Positions 8,600 to 16,339 of a stretch of DNA of 64,000 bases are shown in pieces. The stretch is from an uncultured Hungatella sp. Lineage in GTDB: Bacteria > Bacillota > Clostridia > Lachnospirales > Lachnospiraceae. Each line of letters begins with the position of its first letter. Position 1 is the stretch's first letter. The notes under the pieces were generated by a model. The model searched no databases and was not told the DNA's origin. It worked only from the letters and a program-made list of their open reading frames with translations. The translations under genes were made by a program, and so were the position numbers. The stretch is from the NCBI GenBank assembly GCA_910588505.1, contig CAJUPQ010000003.1:1-64000 (forward strand). Reading direction: 5' to 3'.

Positions 8600-8650
8600 A
8601 CTGCCGTACTGGTATATGTTACTGGTTCGGCAGTTCTTTTTGCCATGTAT
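8600..8650 (+). terminator. Rho-independent terminator after the LuxR gene
   Basis: ACTGCCG (8600-8606) pairs with CGGCAGT (8638-8644), followed by TCTTTTTG. It separates the OYE-LuxR unit from the VOC-Etf unit. The remaining bases to 8824 are A/T-rich and may hold a promoter: a weak TTAACC is followed after 17 bases by TATATA. Confidence 0.7.
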
Positions 8651-8824
8651 GTGGAAAGGTTATCAGATATACAAAAGTATCAAAAAAGATATCCGAATGT
8701 ATAAAAATAAATTATCTTAACAGATACTAAAAATTAACCAAAATGTGCTATTGGATTATATATAAATTTAGTAAAATTTACAATATAAAAAATGGTTTGG
8801 TACATCTCGGAAAGGAGTTTCAAA

Positions 8825-9274
8825 ATGTTCAGAGCAAAATTAGATCGGGTAGCAATTGTAGTAAAAGATGCAGAAAAAGCAGTAAAGGATATGGAAAAGC
8901 TGCTGGGGTGTGAATTTTATGGCCCATTAGACGACAAGGGAGCAGGGCTTTTAGTAGCGCTGCCGAGACGCGGAGGAATTGAGCTGGTATCACCGACACG
9001 CAGTGATGACGCAATCAATGCTACCGGACTGCTGGCTACCAGAGGAGAAGGGATTACAGGTATTGCCCTCAGGGTAGATGATATTGAAGAGGCAGAGCGC
9101 CATTTCGCTGAATTAGGACTTACGCCGGATGTGAGGATTAATCATGGCGGAATGAAAGAAATACTTTTTAAAGCCCAGGAAGCTACACACAACGTGGAGA
9201 TTGCCATTAACGAATATCCGGAAGCTAACGGATTAGGACTTGAAGTTGCTCATGATCTGGGAGTAGATGCTTAA
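8825..9274 (+). CDS. VOC-superfamily (glyoxalase/epimerase-like) protein
   Basis: A 149-residue protein with the vicinal-oxygen-chelate beta-alpha-beta fold pattern: LDRVAIVVKDAEKAVKDME at the start and GITGIALRVDDIEEAERHF in the second module. This resembles methylmalonyl-CoA epimerase and glyoxalase I relatives. The usual first metal-binding histidine position (HVAIVV in epimerases) is arginine here (DRVAIVV), so the metal site may be altered. The ATG at 8825 is chosen because GGAAAGGAG lies 8 bases upstream. First gene of the second cargo block, 35 bases before etfB-like. An isomerase, lyase or binding role for the cargo substrate is inferred. Confidence 0.75.
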   Translation: MFRAKLDRVAIVVKDAEKAVKDMEKLLGCEFYGPLDDKGAGLLVALPRRGGIELVSPTRSDDAINATGLLATRGEGITGIALRVDDIEEAERHFAELGLTPDVRINHGGMKEILFKAQEATHNVEIAINEYPEANGLGLEVAHDLGVDA

Positions 9275-9309
9275 TCTATTTCTTTAGTTACTGAGAAAGG
9301 GGAACAGGA

Positions 9310-10044
9310 ATGAAGTCAGTGGTAGTTTTTAAATGGGCGATCGATCCACGGGACATACGTGTAAATGCAGACGGTTCAGTTGATTGGAGCGCCGTTTCCC
9401 CATGGGTTGGAGATGATGACTATCTGGCAGTTCAAGTGGCCTGCAGTGCTTCTGGTCAGGAAGGTGAAGTGACAGGGCTGACTTTGGCAGGCGGAGATGT
9501 GGCATTTGCTGCAGCCCGCGGGGCACAGAGGACAGTGGCTATTGAAGGGCTTCCTGCAACGGCGGACGCAATGACTGTAGCCAAAGCGCTGGCAGAGGCC
9601 ATACATTCCTTTGGGGATGTAGATGTTGTTGTTATCGGTGATTCTGCATGGGAGCCGTCAGTTCCGGTTATGCTTGGCGGCTTGCTGGGGTGGACAACCG
9701 TTATGGCCGTTGATGAAGCGAAATTTGAAGGCGGCAAATTACATGTGACCCGCCGGTTTGGGACAGGGACACAGGAACTTTGTGTCAGCGGGCCGATTGT
9801 CCTTGGAGTGGCTGCAAAGCGTGAAGAGGAGAATAAACCGGGAATGCGGGCAGTCATTACTGCCAGAAAAAAGCCAGTCACAACCATACAGGCCGATGAA
9901 TTAATGAAAGAAAGCGTTCCTGCCTTCACATTGCACAGTACACATCTGCCGGAAGCTACACCTTCACGGCTGTTTGACGGAGAAGATCCTGATGGCGCCG
10001 TCAGCCAGTTAGTACAGGCACTGCAGGCTGACGGAGTGTTTTAA
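9310..10044 (+). CDS. Degenerate electron-transfer flavoprotein beta subunit
   Basis: A 244-residue EtfB-family protein recognised by its opening (KSVVVFKWAIDPRDIRVN) and the order of Rossmann-like strands. The family's nucleotide-binding loop, seen intact in the second EtfB of this cluster as GKQAIDGDTAQVGP, is replaced by GDSAWEPSVPVMLGG. It is therefore unlikely to bind the second FAD used for bifurcation and may not bind AMP. Together with the following EtfA it probably forms a one-flavin carrier dedicated to the neighbouring flavoprotein. Starts after an AAAGGGGAACAGGA site. Confidence 0.75.
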   Translation: MKSVVVFKWAIDPRDIRVNADGSVDWSAVSPWVGDDDYLAVQVACSASGQEGEVTGLTLAGGDVAFAAARGAQRTVAIEGLPATADAMTVAKALAEAIHSFGDVDVVVIGDSAWEPSVPVMLGGLLGWTTVMAVDEAKFEGGKLHVTRRFGTGTQELCVSGPIVLGVAAKREEENKPGMRAVITARKKPVTTIQADELMKESVPAFTLHSTHLPEATPSRLFDGEDPDGAVSQLVQALQADGVF

Positions 10045-10095
10045 AGTAATAAAATGCCAAAAGACAAGAAATAAGCAGGAAAAGAGGGCAGTGAT

Positions 10096-11019
10096 ATGAA
10101 TAATGACAGTTGGATCATAGTCGCCGATGACGTACCTGCAGGTTCTTTATCGTTAATAGCCAGGGGTCTTGGCGGGAGAGTTACAGCGGTCGTTGTAGGC
10201 TCCCGGGAACGTGCGGAAGCTGCTGCGGTTACCGGCGTGGACGAAGTGATATGGTATGCCGCAAATGAGGAAATCCCTGTGGAAGCATGGACAGAATGTA
10301 TTGCCAAAGCGGCTGAAAAGGCCAGACCAAGGGTTATTTTGGCGGCCAATATGCCTATGGCTCGTGTATTTGTGGGAGCAGCGGCAGCAAGGCTGGGTGC
10401 GGCTGTTACTTCATCAGTCATGGCAGTTATGCTGGAAGAAGGACGGGTAATCGTAAAACGTTCTGTAGCCGAAGGACGTGCAGTGGAGGTTCTTGAGGCG
10501 GAGGGATTTGTTGCCGGGATGATTATTGAAGGGGCAGAAGAAGAGGAAGCTTCATCTGTGAGTGCAAAGATTACTGCCGTTACAGATTATATGCCTGAAG
10601 ATAATATAAAAGTCGAGGCGACACATGTAGAAACCGGAAGCGCTGACCTATCAAGTGCGGAGAGGGTGGTAAGCGTTGGCGCCGGCATAGGGAGTAAGGA
10701 TAAAATTGAGCTTGTCAGACAGCTGGCAGATGCCTTTCATGCGGAAATATCCTGTTCATTGCCATTGTGTGACAACTACAGATGGTTTGACCATTCACGG
10801 GTGGTTGGCTCTTCCACACAGAGAATTTCTCCCCGCATTTATCTTGCGGTGGGCATCTCTGGCCAGCCTCAGCACATGATGGGGGTACGGGGAGCCAGAA
10901 CGATTATTGCGGTAAACAATGATCCGGAAGCGCCTATTTTTGGAAAGTGTAATTATGGAATCATAGGGGATTTGAATAAGATTCTGCCTGTTCTGACAAC
11001 GGCACTGGCAAAAATCTAA
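10096..11019 (+). CDS. Degenerate electron-transfer flavoprotein alpha subunit
   Basis: A 307-residue EtfA-family protein. The C-terminal FAD domain keeps ISPRIYLAVGISGQPQH and IIAVNNDPEAPIFGKCNYGI. The family segments that normally read ASR..VD.GW and QVGQTGK are changed to CSLPLCDNYRW and RVVGSSTQ, so the flavin environment differs from the canonical EtfA at 16340. It follows its beta partner by 51 bases with a GAAAAGAGGG site and precedes the fumarate-reductase-type flavoprotein by 29 bases. This points to delivery of electrons to, or acceptance from, that enzyme. Confidence 0.8.
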   Translation: MNNDSWIIVADDVPAGSLSLIARGLGGRVTAVVVGSRERAEAAAVTGVDEVIWYAANEEIPVEAWTECIAKAAEKARPRVILAANMPMARVFVGAAAARLGAAVTSSVMAVMLEEGRVIVKRSVAEGRAVEVLEAEGFVAGMIIEGAEEEEASSVSAKITAVTDYMPEDNIKVEATHVETGSADLSSAERVVSVGAGIGSKDKIELVRQLADAFHAEISCSLPLCDNYRWFDHSRVVGSSTQRISPRIYLAVGISGQPQHMMGVRGARTIIAVNNDPEAPIFGKCNYGIIGDLNKILPVLTTALAKI

Positions 11020-11048
11020 AGGCAGAAAAATAATAAGAGGTGAAGAAT

Positions 11049-12533
11049 ATGGCAAATAGTCAAAGTTTTGATACAGAGTATGATTTGATTGTGGTTGGAA
11101 GCGGCGCTTCAGGAAAATCAGCGGCTTTAACAGCGGCCCGGGCAGGTCTAAAGGTAGTGATTCTGGAGAAAATGCCAGAGACAGGAGGCACTTCCGTTTA
11201 TGCGGAAGGTACGGCTGCATTTGAATCCAGTGAGCAGATAGCGAGAGGGGTTCCCTCTAATCCTAAGTATCATTTTCCTACTAAAAAAGAGGCCTATGAA
11301 AAATTTAACTCCTACAGCCATTGCCGTGCAAATTTTGATGTAATCAGGGCATTTGTGGACAACTCAGCAGAAACCATTGATATCCTCAAATCTTTGGGAG
11401 TTGTTTACAAAGATGTAAGGATTGCCGCCTATGATGACCCAAATGAATTGTGGTGTTTCCATCTGCCCGAGGGCTTGGGAGCTCAGTGCCAGGAGATTCT
11501 TTTGGCTGCTGTGGAAAAAGCAGGAGTGGATATTTTTACTTCTACGCCGGTTAGAGAGCTGATCAAGGAAGATGGTAAGGTAGTGGGTGTTGTGGCAGAG
11601 GATACAGACAGTAACGAGATAATGCGGATAGGAGGAAAGGCGGTAATTCTTGCGACAGGAGGCATTGGGAACAGCCCAGCATTGGTTGCCAAGTACACAT
11701 GGTTTGCCCAGAGCGCCTACAATATGAATACGCTCACTCCTTTACAGAATGTGGGAGAAGGTCTGGAGATGGCCCTTGCAGCAGGAGCTGATCCCACCAA
11801 TATCGTCAGCGGCGGCCTGGTTGCCGTGGGAGCAAGAAATAAATCTATGGACTCCCATACAGGTGCAGCGGGTTGCCAGCCATGTGTTTGGATAAATAAG
11901 ACTGGAAAACGGTTTGTAAATGAAGGTGTAGCTGAGAATATCGGAGATATTGGCCCTTATTGGGCAAAGCAGCCCGATGGGATTGTGTATGCACTGCTTG
12001 ATGAGGCGGATATTCAGCGTCTGATCAGTGAGGGTTCGGAAATTTCCATCGGTGAATTTGTAGTCTATGGCCGTCCGCTGAACCAGCTTCGCGCCGAGTT
12101 GGATCAAGATGTGGAAGATGGCGTGGCATGGAAATCGGATACCATTGAAGGACTTGCCAAGCAGATTGGCTTGGACCCGGCTGTGCTGTCTGATACGGTA
12201 TCTGAGTATAACGCAGCATGTGACGCTGGCGATGACCCTGCATATTTCAAGCAGGCACGTTATTTAAGGCCGCTCAAGCAGGCACCGTTCTATGCTGTCA
12301 GCATGGCACCTGGTATGATGAGTTCCACGGGCGGAATCCGGGTTAACGGCAATATGCAGGTGGTTAATAAGGATTACGAGCCAATTCCAGGTCTGTATGC
12401 GGCAGGACTGGATGCAAGCGGATTGTATGGAGATTCTTACAATATGGAAGTTCCCGGTGCTGCCAATGGCTTTGCGTACACATCCGGACGTATTGCGGCC
12501 CGCCATGTAATAAGCAGTATGAAACATGCCTGA
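11049..12533 (+). CDS. FAD-dependent oxidoreductase, fumarate-reductase/ketosteroid-dehydrogenase superfamily
   Basis: A 494-residue soluble flavoprotein. A dinucleotide-binding start (YDLIVVGSGASGKSAALTAA) and GGTSVYAEGTAA are followed by a capping region and a closing FAD segment, IPGLYAAGLDASGLYGDS. The fold family includes fumarate and urocanate reductases, 3-ketosteroid dehydrogenases and the bile-acid 5-alpha-reductases BaiJ/BaiP. Fumarate-type catalytic residues are absent: the HHTMGG histidines read MSSTGG, and the arginine after RFVNE is not present (FVNEGVAENIG). So it is not a fumarate reductase. No signal peptide or haem motif. The ATG at 11049 lies 8 bases after AGAGG; a GTG nine bases upstream overlaps that site. 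Confidence 0.8.
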   Translation: MANSQSFDTEYDLIVVGSGASGKSAALTAARAGLKVVILEKMPETGGTSVYAEGTAAFESSEQIARGVPSNPKYHFPTKKEAYEKFNSYSHCRANFDVIRAFVDNSAETIDILKSLGVVYKDVRIAAYDDPNELWCFHLPEGLGAQCQEILLAAVEKAGVDIFTSTPVRELIKEDGKVVGVVAEDTDSNEIMRIGGKAVILATGGIGNSPALVAKYTWFAQSAYNMNTLTPLQNVGEGLEMALAAGADPTNIVSGGLVAVGARNKSMDSHTGAAGCQPCVWINKTGKRFVNEGVAENIGDIGPYWAKQPDGIVYALLDEADIQRLISEGSEISIGEFVVYGRPLNQLRAELDQDVEDGVAWKSDTIEGLAKQIGLDPAVLSDTVSEYNAACDAGDDPAYFKQARYLRPLKQAPFYAVSMAPGMMSSTGGIRVNGNMQVVNKDYEPIPGLYAAGLDASGLYGDSYNMEVPGAANGFAYTSGRIAARHVISSMKHA

Positions 12534-12595
12534 CATACAGGTATCTATCCAAAAAGACCATATATTTTTATATAAAGAAAGGAAGGAAATGCATT

Positions 12596-13432
12596 ATGGC
12601 AAATGGAACACGCGCAGCATATCCATGTGCTGAACTTATCAGCACCACAGATTCTGTAGGACAGAGACTTAAAGGGAAGAGAGTGCTTATCACAGGTACA
12701 ACAAAGGGAGTTGGCGTAGTAGCTCAGGAACTGTTTGCCCGTCATGGCGCCTATGTTATCGGGTGTGGCCGTACTCCCGGCGTTGCGGCCGCCAATGCGG
12801 CAAGGCTTTCTGAGCAGGGACTGAAAGCGGAAGGTTACGATGTTGACCTGTCCGATCCTGTTGCATCAAAAGAATGGGTAGACCTGGCTGCAGAGCGCAT
12901 GGGTGGAATTGATGTCCTGATTAATAATGCGTCCAAACCGGAGTTTGCTCCTTTCGGCGATATGACTTTTGAACAGTGGAAAAAATCATTGGAAAATGAG
13001 TTGGACCTTGTTTTCACAGTGACCAAGGCAGCATGGCCTCATTTGATCAAAGCAGGAGGCGGAAGCGTTGTGAACGTATCTTCCAATAATGGCATGCTGG
13101 GAGTGGGTGGAACTCCCCAGGCAGCCCATGCGGCAGCTAAAGCAGGAGTGATTGGTCTGGCAAAACAGCTTGCGGCAGAAGGCGCTCCTTATGGAATCCG
13201 TGTAAACGCACTTTCTCCAGGACTCATTGAAACTCCAGGAGCAGGCGGAGCGCCGGCAGAGATGGTCAACTACATTATTCATGAGATGCAGCTTACGGGA
13301 CGCCCGCTGACTCCATTGGATATTGCTTACGGATTGCTTTTCCTGGCATCAGATGAAAGCCGTTTTATCACAGCTGTTAACCTGCCGGTTGACGGTGGTA
13401 CCAGTGGCGCATGCCCAGGCCCAGTGTTCTGA
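12596..13432 (+). CDS. Short-chain dehydrogenase/reductase with His in place of catalytic Tyr
   Basis: A 278-residue SDR with a cofactor loop TGTTKGVG (about 33-40) and INNAS (110-113) where NNAG is usual. The active-site helix reads QAAHAAAKAG, so H178 stands where classical SDRs have tyrosine (YxxxK), with K182 retained. The C-terminal PGLIETPG and NLPVDGG segments are normal. The codon is clearly CAT. It may be a reductase with altered chemistry or a non-dehydrogenase. An N-terminal extension of about 25 residues precedes the fold. Preceded by AGGAAGGAAA and followed by a terminator at 13458, closing this cargo block. Confidence 0.85.
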   Translation: MANGTRAAYPCAELISTTDSVGQRLKGKRVLITGTTKGVGVVAQELFARHGAYVIGCGRTPGVAAANAARLSEQGLKAEGYDVDLSDPVASKEWVDLAAERMGGIDVLINNASKPEFAPFGDMTFEQWKKSLENELDLVFTVTKAAWPHLIKAGGGSVVNVSSNNGMLGVGGTPQAAHAAAKAGVIGLAKQLAAEGAPYGIRVNALSPGLIETPGAGGAPAEMVNYIIHEMQLTGRPLTPLDIAYGLLFLASDESRFITAVNLPVDGGTSGACPGPVF

Positions 13433-13457
13433 TTGGCTTAAAGTGCCATAGACCCGG

Positions 13458-13492
13458 AAAGGGGCGGTTGCCAATAACCGCCCCTTTTGCTT
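13458..13492 (+). terminator. Strong terminator after the SDR gene
   Basis: AAAGGGGCGGTT (13458-13469) and AACCGCCCCTTT (13476-13487) form a perfect 12-bp stem with a 6-base loop, followed by T and GC. It separates the substrate-enzyme block from the FixCX-Etf block. Confidence 0.8.
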
Positions 13493-13523
13493 ATGAAGTA
13501 TCCAGAAAAGAAAGGAGCGGCAA

Positions 13524-13952
13524 ATGCAGGATGCCAGATTTGGAAATTTAATTAATCTATTTATGAATATTGCTGTGGGCATTGCACTTGGAATTACAGG
13601 GCAGATCATAAACGGGGCTTTTTCTATTATGGGATTTTTGCAGGGCCTAGTATTAAGTATAGCGATTGGATTTTTTATTGGTACATGGATACCGTTAAAT
13701 GCCATTAGCAAAAAATGTGCAGGCTTCCTGAAAATAAAAGAAGGAATCGGTGAGTATGTGGTTTCCTGTGTGGTCATGGCAGTAATCATGGTAACTTTGA
13801 TTTGCCTTGGCTGTACGTTTGTTCAGGCAGGTGCGATGTTTTTGTTTGTGTTTATGAAGTTATTTTTACCTTTTGTTATTGTTTGCATTTTTACCCTTTT
13901 GATTGTTACGGTACCGATCGGAATTCTGGTACAAAAAATTATGAAGAAATAA
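13524..13952 (+). CDS. Small four-helix membrane protein of unknown function
   Basis: A 142-residue very hydrophobic protein with four predicted membrane helices (about 10-30, 35-55, 78-100, 103-135) and a short basic loop (NAISKKCAGFLKIKEG). No motif for a known transporter or haem protein was recognised. It begins 91 bases after the SDR and lies 67 bases before FixC, downstream of the terminator, so it probably shares a transcript with fixCX. It might dock FixC at the membrane, serve as an electron-accepting site, or help substrate entry. None of these can be decided from sequence. Confidence 0.6.
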   Translation: MQDARFGNLINLFMNIAVGIALGITGQIINGAFSIMGFLQGLVLSIAIGFFIGTWIPLNAISKKCAGFLKIKEGIGEYVVSCVVMAVIMVTLICLGCTFVQAGAMFLFVFMKLFLPFVIVCIFTLLIVTVPIGILVQKIMKK

Positions 13953-14019
13953 ATACCTGTTTGTATCCGATAAAGTGGGGCATGCAATACTGTGAACCCC
14001 ACGCAGAATGGAGGAAATT

Positions 14020-15195
14020 ATGGCAGAAGAAAAATTTGACTGTATTATTGTAGGCGGAGGTCTTGCCGGACTTACAGCAGCATATATCCTGGCGAGAGAG
14101 GGACAGGAAGTGCTGTTAATCGAGAGAGGAAATTACAGCGGCTCAAAAAATATGACAGGCGGACGGCTTTATGGACACAGCCTGGAAAAAGTGATTCCGG
14201 GGTTTGCCCGGAGCGCCCCTGTTGAACGCAGGATTGTAAAGGAACGGCTTTCCTGTGAAGAAAATGGTATGTTATCTACAGTGGAATACGACAGCTCAAA
14301 GGTTTCCACACCAGAGGGAGAGAGCTATTCTGTCATGCGGGGAAAATTTGATAAATGGCTGGCCGAACAGGCGGAAGAACAGGGTGCAATGCTAGTGTAT
14401 GGCGTCCGTGTAGATGACGTTATACTAAGGGATGGAAAAGTATGCGGGGTTATAGCAGGTGACGAAGAAATGGAATCCGATCTGGTCATTCTGGCGGATG
14501 GGGTAAATTCTCTTCTAAGCCACAAATTGGGCCTTAAACAGCAGACCAGACAAGATCAGGCAGTTGTGGGAGTCAAGGAAGTGATCGGATTAAAGGAAGA
14601 GACTATAAATGAACGTTTTCAGGTTGCTTCCGGAGAAGGAGTCGCATGGATGTTCAGTGGCTGCATGGAAGGCTGCGATGGATTTCTGTATACGAATAAA
14701 GACAGCGTATCGGTTGGCATAACCATGCAGGTGGAGAATATACATAAAACGTCTTATAGTGTTCCGCAGATGTTGGAAGAGTTTAAGAACCGCCCGGAGA
14801 TACAGGCGCTGTTGTCAGGAGGGAGTCTTTTGGAATATTCGGCACACCTGATTCCGGAGGGCGGCATGGATATGATTCCTAACTTATATGGCCATGGCGT
14901 CCTTGTGGCAGGAGACGCGGCAGCGCTGTGTGCGAATCTCGGCTTTACGCTGAGGGGAATGGATTTGGCAGTGGAATCAGGACGGCTTGCGGCCCAGACG
15001 GCCATAGCCGCAAAGGAAAAGGATGATTATTCGGCTGAAGTTCTTTCAGACTATCAGGCGGCATTAGAGAGCAGTTTTGTAATACCCTGTATACAAGGGG
15101 CGGAGGCTTGTCGGAGTATAGTAGAATCAGGCGCTTACAAAGAGGAACCGCTGAAAGCTTTTAACGATATCATGGAGAAACAAAATATCCGATAG
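14020..15195 (+). CDS. fixC: FixC-like ETF:quinone oxidoreductase-family flavoprotein
   Basis: A 391-residue flavoprotein with FAD-binding CIIVGGGLAGLTAAYILA at the N-terminus, SGSKNMTGGRLYG (FixC signature), ADGVNSLL in the middle and VLVAGDAAALCANLGFTLRGMD near the end, as in FixC. FixABCX complexes split NADH electrons between a quinone-level acceptor and ferredoxin or FixX. It is followed by FixX and a canonical EtfBA pair, giving a full FixABCX-like set. The ATG at 14020 has GGAGG 5 bases upstream; an ATG 12 bases earlier lacks spacing. Slightly shorter than E. coli FixC. If the host lacks quinones, the acceptor must be another partner (inference). Confidence 0.85.
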   Translation: MAEEKFDCIIVGGGLAGLTAAYILAREGQEVLLIERGNYSGSKNMTGGRLYGHSLEKVIPGFARSAPVERRIVKERLSCEENGMLSTVEYDSSKVSTPEGESYSVMRGKFDKWLAEQAEEQGAMLVYGVRVDDVILRDGKVCGVIAGDEEMESDLVILADGVNSLLSHKLGLKQQTRQDQAVVGVKEVIGLKEETINERFQVASGEGVAWMFSGCMEGCDGFLYTNKDSVSVGITMQVENIHKTSYSVPQMLEEFKNRPEIQALLSGGSLLEYSAHLIPEGGMDMIPNLYGHGVLVAGDAAALCANLGFTLRGMDLAVESGRLAAQTAIAAKEKDDYSAEVLSDYQAALESSFVIPCIQGAEACRSIVESGAYKEEPLKAFNDIMEKQNIR

Positions 15196-15212
15196 AAAAG
15201 AGGAAAGGAAAG

Positions 15213-15503
15213 ATGGCAAATAAAGTCAATGTTGCGGAAAAACTGGGTGTGAATAAGTATCATACCGATGAACATAACCCTCACATTCAGGTGGACAAAG
15301 AGTATTTGGACAGGGATGAGATTGAGCGGGTAGTGCGGGTTTGTCCGGCAGCTTTATATTCGGTTGATGATAACGGAACTCTGTTTTTTGATTATCTGGG
15401 CTGTCTGGAATGCGGAACCTGCAAAGTGCTCAGTGAGGGCAAAGTGGTTGAGGACTGGAATTACCCTGTTGGAACAAAAGGGGTTGAATACCGTTTAGGA
15501 TAA
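15213..15503 (+). CDS. fixX: FixX-like ferredoxin
   Basis: A 96-residue ferredoxin-like protein. Cysteines in RVCPAALY and in DYLGCLECGTCKVL form the single 4Fe-4S arrangement typical of FixX. No second cluster is present. It lies 17 bases after fixC with a GAGGAAAGGAAAG site and 16 bases before etfB. In FixABCX systems this protein relays electrons from FixC or the ETF flavins. Confidence 0.85.
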   Translation: MANKVNVAEKLGVNKYHTDEHNPHIQVDKEYLDRDEIERVVRVCPAALYSVDDNGTLFFDYLGCLECGTCKVLSEGKVVEDWNYPVGTKGVEYRLG

Positions 15504-15519
15504 TACGAGGAGGTTAGGC

Positions 15520-16323
15520 ATGAATATTTTGGTTTGCGTGAAACAGGTACCGGATACAACAGAAATCAGGATTGATCCGGTGAAAAACACATTGATCCGG
15601 GAAGGGGTGCCAAGTATCGTCAACCCATTTGACGGATATGCCTTGGAGGCGGCAGCCCGGATTAAAGATACGAATCCGGACACAAAAATAGTCGTGCTGT
15701 CCATGGGGCCGGAACAGGCAAAAGCAGCGCTTAAGGAGTGTATTGGTATTGCGGCAGATAAAGCATATTTGGTTTCCGGACGGGCTTTCGGCGGTTCAGA
15801 TACCCTGGCTACCAGCTATATTATTTCCCAGGCAATTAAAAAAGTGGAGGAAGAGGAAGGCAAATTTGATGCTATTTTCTGTGGTAAGCAGGCCATTGAC
15901 GGCGATACCGCTCAGGTAGGACCGGAGATAGCCGAACATTTGGGATATCCCCAAGTTACTTATGGTCTGGAGGCAGAACTGGAAGGAGATATCCTGAAAG
16001 TGAAAAAAGAGGTGGAAGACGGGGTGGAAATCATTGCTGTAAAGCTGCCTTGTGTGACAACCTTTACAAAGCCGGCCTGGGAGCCCCGTACCCCTACCAT
16101 TAAGCGAAAGATGGCAGCGAATCGGGCACAGATACCTGTATTAAATGAAGAGGCATTGGCCGGGATTGATGTAACGATGATTGGATTAAAAGGTTCACCT
16201 ACCCGTGTAAAGAAAACATTTGTCCCCCAGCGGAAAAAGAGCGGCATAAAGATTATGGAAGAAAGCAATAAGGAATCCGCAAAGAAGCTGTTCAGGCTGC
16301 TGAATGGCGCTGGAATTATGTAA
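15520..16323 (+). CDS. etfB: Electron-transfer flavoprotein beta subunit (bifurcating type, FixA-like)
   Basis: A 267-residue canonical EtfB beginning MNILVCVKQVPDTTEI. It has the loop GKQAIDGDTAQVGP, which binds the second FAD in bifurcating ETFs, and the PAWEPRTPTIKRKM recognition-loop region. It contrasts with the degenerate EtfB at 9310. It is in a tight operon after fixX and ahead of etfA. The expected role is oxidation of NADH at the beta flavin, passing one electron to FixC and one to a low-potential acceptor. Confidence 0.88.
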   Translation: MNILVCVKQVPDTTEIRIDPVKNTLIREGVPSIVNPFDGYALEAAARIKDTNPDTKIVVLSMGPEQAKAALKECIGIAADKAYLVSGRAFGGSDTLATSYIISQAIKKVEEEEGKFDAIFCGKQAIDGDTAQVGPEIAEHLGYPQVTYGLEAELEGDILKVKKEVEDGVEIIAVKLPCVTTFTKPAWEPRTPTIKRKMAANRAQIPVLNEEALAGIDVTMIGLKGSPTRVKKTFVPQRKKSGIKIMEESNKESAKKLFRLLNGAGIM

Positions 16324-16339
16324 GGGAGGGGAGAAAGAC

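Noticed and set aside
14754..15005. Minus-strand ORFs within the cargo as antisense genes
   Set aside because: They mirror conserved coding sequence of fixC and the etf genes and have no ribosome sites.
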